Below are positions 39,619-51,803 of a stretch of DNA of 51,803 bases, in pieces (positions within the stretch are counted from its first letter, which is position 1; each line of letters starts with the position of its first letter). The stretch is from Anaeromyces robustus (lineage: Eukaryota; Neocallimastigomycota; Neocallimastigomycetes; Neocallimastigales; Neocallimastigaceae). The notes below the pieces were generated by a model. The model did not search any database. It saw nothing but the letters and a program-made list of their open reading frames with translations, and was not told where the DNA came from. The translations under genes were made by a program, and so were the position numbers. The stretch covers positions 10,001-61,803 of the forward strand of contig MCFG01000395.1 in the NCBI GenBank assembly GCA_002104895.1, in the 5' to 3' direction.

Positions 39619-40182
39619 TTAATCAAATTTCTTTTTAATATAATCAATTTTTTCAACTTTAACATTATCATCGATAAGTTGGTAAACATATATAGTAACA
39701 TTATAACCTTGTAAATCCATTAATACAAATGTTGGTATTGGTTTTTCGGTTTGTAATTCAGAATAAGCACCTGTAGCACTACCTGGATTAATGAAAAATC
39801 TTCCTTCATGTTCAAATGCTTGGAATTTATGAGTATGACCAGAAATGAAAATATCAACATTAAGACGACGAGCTTCAATTGATAATGATTCAAGGTTACC
39901 CCATGGAATAATTTGATGACCATGTTCTATACCAATAGTAATTGGACCATGAGTAATAATTTTTGTATCAGTGAATTTCCCTATTTCATCGAAGTTACCC
40001 TTAACAATATGTACATCAGAAGCAACTGTTTTTAAATAGTCAAAAGTTTCTTTATTACAAAGATTACCAGTAGAAACAATTTGTTGAATTTTTCCTGGAA
40101 CTAAAAGTTTCTTAAATTTTTCTGGTAAATGTACTTCACGATGAGGAATATGAAAATCTCCAATAACTAATACTAAAACCAT
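39619..40182 (-). CDS. VPS29: VPS29, retromer subunit (187 aa)
   Basis: VPS29 is a core retromer subunit that binds VPS35 and recruits regulators such as TBC1D5 and VARP on endosomes, allowing cargo recycling to the Golgi or plasma membrane. The protein has a metallophosphoesterase fold. The sequence shows GDFHIPHR near the N-terminus, then [70 protein letters not shown] and PGSATGAY, all diagnostic for the family. The length of 187 residues matches the usual 182-190. It is a single uninterrupted exon starting at 40182. The human protein is considered catalytically poor, and the same is likely here. It has no functional link to its neighbours that I can see. Identity is essentially certain. 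Confidence 0.97.
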   Translation of the reverse strand: MVLVLVIGDFHIPHREVHLPEKFKKLLVPGKIQQIVSTGNLCNKETFDYLKTVASDVHIVKGNFDEIGKFTDTKIITHGPITIGIEHGHQIIPWGNLESLSIEARRLNVDIFISGHTHKFQAFEHEGRFFINPGSATGAYSELQTEKPIPTFVLMDLQGYNVTIYVYQLIDDNVKVEKIDYIKKKFD

Positions 40183-41515
40183 ATTGAAAATATAACTTAT
40201 TTTATTTTATTTTTTTCTTTTTTTAGTTTTTTTAATAAAAAAAATGTATATATATGTGTGTTTAATTTATTTTATAATAATAAAATAAGGTATATTATGT
40301 TGGAAAAAAAAGAAAATTAGAAAAAAGAGAAAAAAGAAAAAAAGAAAGAAAAAAATAAATTAAATGATATTTAAATTAAAATATAGTTAATAAATTATAT
40401 TAAATAAACTAATATTATAAAAAGAAAATTAAAAATAATTCTTTTTTATATATTATTCTTGTTTTTTTGTTTTTTTTAATTTATTATAAATATTTTTCTT
40501 TGATTTTATTCTTTTTTTCTTTTTATTAAATATTTTTTAAATTTATTCTATCTTGTTTTATTATTTATAATTAAAAATAAATAGAAACTACATCCATTTT
40601 ATTAAAATTAATTTATATTATTAAATTTAATATATAAATAATAAATTTATTAGAATGATAATTAAATCAAAATATAAATATGTAATGAAATTATAGTATA
40701 AAATTTTTTAATATGAAGCAAATCATTTTAAATATATTAATAAATATTAATAGTAATACTATTCATTTTTTTTATCAAAAATATAGGTATTTTTATTTCT
40801 ATATTTTATTTTTACTTATAAATTATATATCAATTCCTATTTTTTTTTTTTTTATTTTTATTTTTTTTAAAACTTTTTTTATATTATATTTTATTTTATT
40901 TATTTATTTTTAGTTTTTTTTTTTGTGTATATTTTAAACAAAAAAAGAAAAAAAAAGCATAACTTTTTACTAATATTATGTACATTTGTATAATAAAAAA
41001 TTAAAATATTATCTGATATTAGAATAATATATATGTATTTTTTAATTGTTTGTAATGTCATTTATTATATTTTCTATGTTTCTATTTTTTGTTTCTGTTT
41101 TTGTTTTTTTATTCTTTTTAAGTTAATTATTAAGATAGGTATATATTTTTTTCTTATTTCTATAGTTGATGAATAATTAATTTAAATAATTATATTATCT
41201 ATATAAAAAATATAATTGTGTAAGTATTGAAGAAAAAAAAAGAAAGCATTAATGAAATAATATATGAAAATTCTTGTCAAAATATAATGAAAAAAAAATT
41301 GATTTTTATATAATCAAAAATAATAATAATATATTGAATAATTATGTAATGAAATAACAATTATTAAAAGAAAGAAAAAGAAACGTTTTAATATATATAT
41401 TATATTATATATATATTATTTTAATTTATTTCTTTTCTTTTTCTTTCTTTCTTTCTTTTTTTTTTTTTTTGATGTATTTCTTATTTTTATTTTAATTAAA
41501 AATGTTAATAAGTTT
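40183..41515. other. Intergenic region, about 1.3 kb
   Basis: This lies between the 5' end of VPS29 and the 3' end of the Dpy-30-motif gene, both on the minus strand, so it should contain the VPS29 promoter. It is A/T homopolymer-rich, with a purine-rich patch at about 40299-40355 and T-rich stretches at about 40440-40560 and 40760-40920. No exon or RNA gene is recognised. Confidence 0.65.
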
Positions 41516-41522
41516 TTATTCT

Positions 41523-41554
<32 letters not shown>

Positions 41555-42013
41555 ATCTGATTCCTCCTCTTCTTTTGAACCTTGTTTATCATTACCAGAT
41601 TCACCAGAATTATTTTCACCTTGTCCTTCTTGTTCTTGTTCTTCTTTTTCTTTCTCTTGTTCTTCTTTTTCTTTTTTCAATTTTTCATTTTCAAGTTCTT
41701 CCTTTTCACGTTGTAAATCCATTTCAACTTTTTGAAGACGTTTTTGAGTAGCAAGTTTTAATTCTTCAAAATTATGTTTCTTAATAATATTGAAATTTTC
41801 CATTTTTTTATCATATTGATCAAACATATAATTAATTTCTTTTTCTTTATCTAAATCTTCCTTAATAATACGTTCAGTAACTTTATGATGTAACATATAA
41901 TTTGCTACATAAACAATTGGATCTCTGTTTTGAGATAATCCATATAAAACTAAATTACCGATGGCTTCTGAAAGAATTGGACCAACCGTTTCTTTAAGGT
42001 AATCTGAATCCAT
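41516..42013 (-). CDS. Dpy-30-motif protein with coiled coil and acidic tail (165 aa)
   Basis: Residues about 4-45 (YLKETVGPILSEAIGNLVLYG followed by DPIVYVANYMLHHK) match the Dpy-30/RIIa-like dimerisation motif. The motif occurs in DPY30/Sdc1 of COMPASS and in axonemal proteins such as DYDC1/2, NME5, AK7 and radial-spoke proteins. In those proteins the motif forms a helical dimer that binds an amphipathic helix of a partner. Residues about 45-120 are a charged coiled coil, and the tail is Gly/Asn/Glu-rich, ending in fourteen consecutive Glu encoded by GAA repeats. The motif is closer in style to flagellar proteins than to Sdc1 and would fit a zoosporic fungus, but I cannot separate these without alignment. 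It is a single exon, complete from ATG at 42013 to the stop. Confidence 0.85.
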
Positions 42014-42160
42014 TATGCTTCAATTTCTTTTCTTATTCTTAAATATATAATAAAGATGTATTTTTAAATATTAATATATTTAAATTAGTTGTTATTTAAT
42101 ATTTAATTTCCTTGTTCTTTCTTTCTGTTATTTTTTTTATTTTATTTTGTTTTATTTTAT

Positions 42161-42173
42161 TTTATTTATTAAT

Positions 42174-42208
<35 letters not shown>

Positions 42209-42231
42209 TCTATTTATTTATTTATTTATTA
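42161..42231. repeat. (TTTA)n array
   Basis: About 70 bp of TTTA units with one substitution (TCTA), just upstream of the start of the Dpy-30-motif gene. It is the complement of the (AAAT)n arrays elsewhere in the window. Confidence 0.9.
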
Positions 42232-43106
42232 TATGAATAAAAATTTAAAACTTTCCAATTTTATGATATATTGAATAAATTATAAAAAAAAAAGTCAAGT
42301 TCAAAGTAATAGTAATTAGACTTAAATATCATGAAATTATTTTATTAAATATAGGTATATATATAATAAACAAATTAAATAATTATTTCACAATTAAAGT
42401 TTTTTTTAAAAAATTAAAGTTTATTTTATTTATATAATTAATAATATAAATTTATAGAGATATATAAAAAATATTGACATATTTTAAAAAATGTGATTAA
42501 TTATTTATACTCGCCTTTTTAATTGTCATTTTCTTTTTTTTTTAAAAAAAAAAAGAGAATAAATATAATTATTATATTATATAATTTTTTTATAGATACG
42601 TTTTTTATTTTTTAGGAGATAAAAGTATATATTTAATAACAATTAACAGTAAAAAACTAAAAAAATGTATGACTTTGAATATTTAAAACTTTAATAGTTA
42701 TTATATTACCAACAGTAAAAAAAAAAAAAAAAAAATATGTTGTTATTTTTCATTCATATACCTGGGTTAGTTTTATAGTTTAGTATTAAATTTAATTAAT
42801 CTATGTATATAATAAAAATAAACTTATAAAAACATTTCTTATAACAAGATAACAAAATATGACTTAATATATTCCACTAAAAGTATTAAATATTCAATAA
42901 TCTAATATTACTTTTTTCGAATAATTATTATTATCTAAAAATATTGTATTTTGTAGTCAATAAAACAATATTTTATCTATAAATATTATTAAGTTTATAA
43001 CTAATAATTATGCTTTTAAATTATATTCACTACTACTATTGATACTATATCTTAATTTTTTTTTCTTAAATTAATAAAAATAATTATTATAGTTAATATA
43101 AAAAAG

Positions 43107-43142
43107 AAATAAATTACTAATATTTATATTAGTAATTTATTT
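43107..43142. repeat. Inverted repeat, 17-bp arms, 2-base centre
   Basis: AAATAAATTACTAATAT at 43107-43123 is mirrored exactly as its reverse complement at 43126-43142, separated by TT. It is intergenic. Confidence 0.95.
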
Positions 43143-43858
43143 ATGCTTAACAAAATTTATCATTTGTTTTTATCTTTAATTGTTAATGATAATAAGGTTT
43201 TAAGACTTTTCCTTATATTTCTCATTATTTCTTATCATTTATTTAAATTAAAGAATTGTCTCAATTCTTAATTCAAATTTTTTTATTTATTTAAAAAGGT
43301 TAATAGGGTATTCACAATACTTCATACTTCATTTTATGATTTTTTTTTTTTTTTTAATTATCAATGTTATCATTTAATTTTAATATTAATAATTATGAAC
43401 AAGGTTTTTAAAACATTAATTTCACATTGTCTTCAATATTTTCTGTAAGTTACAAAAAAAAAACTTTTAATTCTTGATTTAGATGTTTTATTTAAAAGGT
43501 CGACAGAGTTTTATAATGGATTTTATTGAACTGCAAACATATAAACCGTTTTATTATTTGTATATATTTTCCAGTATATATTATCAAATAACAGTTTATG
43601 TAAAACGTAAAATGTAGTAAACATTAATTATCAGCCACAGATATTTGAAAAAAAATAAAAAAATTCAAAGATAAATAAAATGGGAAACAAAATAATGGTA
43701 CAAAAAAGTGTTAATATATATTGATGATAAAAAAAAGAGAAAAGTGTAAAAAGGAAAATGAAAATTAATTATTATTTATTATTGTAGAACTAATCAAAAT
43801 AAAATATAAATTCTTGTTATTATATATAATAATATTATAAAAAATTTTTTTGTAATTC

Positions 43859-43896
<38 letters not shown>

Positions 43897-44604
43897 TATT
43901 AAAATATTTTTTGATATTGCCAATAAAAAGATAAATAATGATAAAAAGAACAAATTTGATATGTAGAAAGAATGTATCAATAACTTTTTTCTTTCTTTCT
44001 TTTTTTTTTTTTCATTATTATTATTATTATTATTATTAGTTGTTTCTTTTTCAATAATTTTTCAATTTCTTTAATTATTATTAAAATATCTCTTTTTTTT
44101 CTTCTTTTTCATTTACATTTAGTATATTTATTACTTTATTGTGAATATATAGATATTATTATTGGAATTTTTGTGAGAATTCTTGAGTAAAGATAAGGTT
44201 CTAATTCAGTAAGCGATTTATTTTTTATTATCATAAAATATTAAAATAAAATATAATTTAAAATTCTAATGAAAATTTCAATATAGATATTTTTTTTTAA
44301 AAAAATATATATAACTTTTTATTTTATAATAATAAAAAATAGTTATATCGAAGTTTCATTATTCATATATACTTATGATCAGATAATTATAAATAAAGTT
44401 TTATAATCAAAAAAAAAAATTGAATATATAATGTTATTTTAATCTAATAATTTATAATAGTTATTATTAAATAATTAAATAAAATAAAACTATTTAATAT
44501 AAAAAATTTTTTATTCCTGTTTAGAAAATATATTAAATATCTTTTTTAAATGAAATGTATTTATATACGAAAACTTCAATAAGCCACAATAATAATGAAT
44601 TATT

Positions 44605-44654
44605 ATAAAAGATTATTTATTTATTTACTTATTTGTTTATTAATAATCTTTTAT
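44605..44654. repeat. Inverted repeat with 13-bp arms
   Basis: ATAAAAGATTATT at 44605-44617 pairs with AATAATCTTTTAT at 44642-44654 across a TTTA-rich spacer of 24 bases. It is A/T only apart from one G-C pair, so chance origin is quite possible. Confidence 0.7.
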
Positions 44655-44732
44655 ATATTTTCTAAGAAAAATTCTTTAATAAGTAATATTTATCACATAT
44701 ATTATGAATACAAAATAAAAAAAAAAAACTAA

Positions 44733-44810
44733 TGTTGTGTTGGGGAATACATATTTAAAAAGGAAAGTTAGTTGTTGTGTTGGGGAATACATATTTAAAA
44801 AGGAAAGTTA
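44733..44810. repeat. Exact tandem duplication, period 40 bp
   Basis: A 38-base segment containing TGTTGTGTTGGGGAATACAT and ending in AAAAAGGAAAGTTA occurs at 44733-44770 and again at 44773-44810 without mismatch. The G-rich core stands out from the surrounding A/T sequence. Confidence 0.97.
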
Positions 44811-45409
44811 ATTTTTTTAAATTTTTTTCTTACATTATAATAAATAATATATAACTAATTATTATAAATTTTGTAATTAAAAAGTGTTTTAAATATTAAA
44901 AAAAAAAACCAATAATTATAAAATATATTTGTTTTAAAAATAATTATAAATATAAGAAATAATAAAAAAAAAAGTTTTACGATTCCCATAAATATGTTTT
45001 ATTCAATTAATTTGTGTTCACTGGTCAATATTTTCTAATGGTTAATTTTTTATTTTATTTATTTTGTTTTTATTTTATTAATGCTGATTTTATGTATTTT
45101 TTTTTTTTTTTTTTTTTTTTGTTTTCTTTTTCTTTCTTTTTCTTTTTTTTTGTATATGTACTATTCTCATAATTGTATTTTTTATTACAACAAAAAAAAA
45201 AAATAAGTTTCATAAAATTGGTATATATTGACCTATAGCAAGTACTATAAACAAAAACAAACAAAAAGAAAACTTTTTTTTTATGTATTATATTTTAATA
45301 TTTGTTATAAAGCTATTAATAAATAAATAAATAAATAAATAAATTTAAATTGAATAAATATAAATAATAATCGTTATAGGAAATAAAATATAATACATAA
45401 TAATTATAT

Positions 45410-45440
45410 ATTTTTTAAACTATTCCATAGTTTAAAAAAT
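45410..45440. repeat. Hairpin with 14-bp arms and 3-base loop
   Basis: ATTTTTTAAACTAT (45410-45423), loop TCC, then the exact reverse complement (45427-45440). It resembles a compact stem-loop, but no transcript boundary is identifiable there. Confidence 0.9.
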
Positions 45441-45547
45441 CTTTTAATTAATAATAATTTTTAGAACTTATCAATTTAATATAATAATAAAATTTAATTT
45501 AATATATTTATGTATTTAATTTAATTATACAACATAGTTTGGTTGTA

Positions 45548-45817
<270 letters not shown>

Positions 45818-46348
45818 TAATAATAGCAACCCTCATAACAATTATAATTACAATAACAACACCAATAATAATAATAAACTATTTAAAAAATAATATTTTG
45901 TTTGATTGTATTTTTTTTATTTTTTATTCTCTTTTATTTATTTGTAATTTTATATATATTTATTTTTATATTTGATTTGAATTTATTAAATTATTTAATG
46001 ATATTTTTTATTTACTTTTTTTTTTTTTTTTATTTATTTATAATTTTTATTTATTTATTTGTTATTTATATATATATAAATTATATTTGTAGTAATTCAT
46101 TTATTACTATTTATAATATTTAATATAATTACTTATTATATATATATATCTATTGTTAAATTGATTTTATCGTTCAATAATTAATTTTCTTTTTCTCTAA
46201 TATTTTATAATTTTTTTTTATTTTTATTTAATTTGAAATATTATATATATTTTTTATTTCATTATTTTAGTAATTATTATTTAACAAGAAAAGATTGAAT
46301 GTTATGTATTTATGCATATATTGCTAATTATTTTATTTTATTTTAATT

Positions 46349-46380
<32 letters not shown>

Positions 46381-46656
46381 TATTTAATTTTAATTTTTTA
46401 ATAGTAAGATAAAATAAATATATAATATACATACAATATTTTTTATAAATTAAAATTAAATATATAATTATTATTGTTTATTTTAGGTCAAATAAACAAA
46501 ATTTAAATTATTTTATATGTTAAAAAAAAAATGATAAAACAATAATAAAAACAAAACTATATATCTATATACAATGAAAGAATAAACAAATAATATGTAA
46601 TTAAACTTTTATTACTTATTTAAGAAAAAATTATATATATATATAGTATTAATTTA

Positions 46657-50230
<3,574 letters not shown>

Positions 50231-50347
50231 GTTCATTAAGTCTAATATTATAATCTTATAATCTTGTAATATAATAAAACTATTTTGAGATAGCAATCAA
50301 GTACTTTATTATATAAATACAAATAAAGAAAATTGTCTATTTAATCG

Positions 50348-50379
<32 letters not shown>

Positions 50380-51803
50380 TTACTGTTAGATATATTATTA
50401 TTGATAATAAATATTTTTAGATATTTTTTTTTCAAATGTAGTCAATTATATAATAATCTATTTTTTTTTAATTATTAAATAGAAATATATAAAAGAAATT
50501 TCAATTTTTTGTATTATTTTTTTTTATTTTTAATTTTATATACTAAAATAGTCTATATTATAGAGCATTTAATTATAACACTGTTTCTCGAAATTTTATA
50601 TTTATATTAATAATTATAAAATTGAAATGATTTCTTTTTTATTATTGTTTTCTTAATATACTACAATAGATTAAAATATATATATATATATATATTTTTT
50701 TTTGGAAAAAAATAATAAAAATATTTTAGATATTTATATTTAACGATTTTAAATATATATAATAATTAAATTTTTAAAAAAAAATAATTTTATGCAAAAA
50801 TAATAATGAATATTAATATGTTTTCACACTTTAATCATTTAAAATAAATATTTAATTTTGTAATTACCCTTTTATAAATTACATACTTATATAAATAAAT
50901 AAATAAATAAATAAATAAATTATTTATTTTTCATTGAAATAAGGCATTTATTATATTCAACTGGGAAAAAATAAATGCAAATATAGAAAAAGAAAAATAA
51001 ATTAATTTATCCAAAATTTTCTTAAATGAATACAGATGAAAGTATTTAAACTATAAATCATAAATAAAATAAAATAAAATAAAATAAAATAAAATAAAAT
51101 AAAATAAATAAAAAAGAAAATATAGCAAATAAAAGTTTAAAAAATGAAATAACTAAAAAAAAAGTATATAAAAATTTATATTTAATATATAATTAATAAT
51201 AAAAATTAAGTATTATATAAAGTTAATATATATAATATATATATTAAATATTATTATTTATTATTTATTTATTTTTCCAGATTTTTTTATATTTTTCTTT
51301 TAATTTTTTTTTTAATATTTTATATGTTTTTTTTTATATAAAAATGGAAACTAAAATTTAATATAGATAGTGTAAATAATAATATTAAATAATGTATTGA
51401 ATAATATATTGGAATGTAATGAAATATATAATATAGAGCAATATAATAATTTGAATCTTATTTTTTTTAAATTAAAAAAAAAAAAAAAAAAACAACATTA
51501 AAATAAATATATATATATAAACAAATCTTCTTTAAATTAATTTAATATATGTAAATTTATAGAAATCAATGTATTCATATATATGTTAAAAATGTAAAAA
51601 TTCACCATAACAGTACGATGATATGATGATTTATTAATGATAAAAACTATGCTCTATATTTAATATAATAGAATTTTTAAAATAAATGGAATACTAGTAA
51701 TAATTAATATTTTAACATAATTTTAAATAATATCAGTGTGTTTTATACCAAAATATTTTATTGCTTTTTATAGGTTTAATATTGATTTTACTTACTTTTG
51801 ATA
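50231..51803. other. 5' flank of kinesin-13 to the window edge, about 1.6 kb
   Basis: AT-rich DNA with short (AAAT)n (about 50895-50919), (AAAAT)n (about 51063-51107) and A/T homopolymers. It should contain the kinesin-13 promoter. At the right edge, TTTTTATAG at 51765-51773 followed by GTTTAATATTG looks like a possible 3' splice site, but only about 30 bases remain after it, so nothing can be called. An in-frame alternative start for kinesin-13 lies at 50236, two codons upstream of the ATG at 50230. Confidence 0.6.

Noticed and set aside
43140-43660. Slightly G/C-richer intergenic segment, considered as a decayed gene
   Set aside because: Stops are frequent in all frames I followed, and no splice pattern or familiar peptide appears.

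Overview
The window reads as nuclear DNA of a very AT-rich eukaryote, most likely an anaerobic gut fungus (Neocallimastigomycota: Piromyces, Neocallimastix or Anaeromyces type). The evidence is long asparagine (AAT) runs inside proteins, intergenic DNA built from A/T homopolymers and (AAAT)n, (AAAAT)n and (AAT)n arrays, short GT-AG introns, multi-kilobase gene spacing, and genes expected in a zoosporic fungus (kinesin-13, a Dpy-30-motif protein). A dictyostelid is the main alternative. It is less likely because the intergenic gaps of 1.3-4.6 kb are wide for that group. No taxon can be proved without a database search.

Layout. (1) 124-8053, plus: a 2435-residue, Asn-rich, intrinsically disordered protein in three exons, ending in a K-G-R-F-x-I motif. 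(2) 11398-20438, plus: a complete neurofibromin (NF1/Ira-type RasGAP) of 2928 residues in three exons, with GAP, Sec14 and PH-like regions. (3) 24040-30828, plus: a 2262-residue WD40 plus long coiled-coil protein resembling the decapping scaffold EDC4/Ge-1. (4) 36469-32984, minus: a 778-residue protein combining a RhoGEF DH domain, a PH-like domain and a TLDc domain, reassembled here from three exons. (5) 40182-39619, minus: VPS29, a retromer subunit. (6) 42013-41516, minus: a small protein with a Dpy-30 motif and an acidic tail. (7) 50230-46657, minus: kinesin-13 with an N-terminal SAM domain in six exons, with a one-base discrepancy near its 5' end.

The genes are independent eukaryotic loci, not an operon. 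Loose themes recur: small-GTPase signalling (NF1 for Ras, DH-PH for Rho), endosomal trafficking (VPS29), mRNA decay (EDC4-like), and microtubule or flagellar biology (kinesin-13, Dpy-30 protein). The first three genes point right and the last four point left, so genes 3 and 4 converge on 30829-32983.

The rest is A/T-rich intergenic DNA in which I see no tRNA, rRNA or transposase gene. It does hold perfect palindromes, a hairpin and short tandem duplications. The most interesting items are the DH-PH-TLDc architecture, a 3 x 36-bp repeat expansion inside the NF1 catalytic domain, an intron carrying twelve tandem TACTAA branchpoint-like hexamers, and the apparent frameshift in the kinesin SAM domain.
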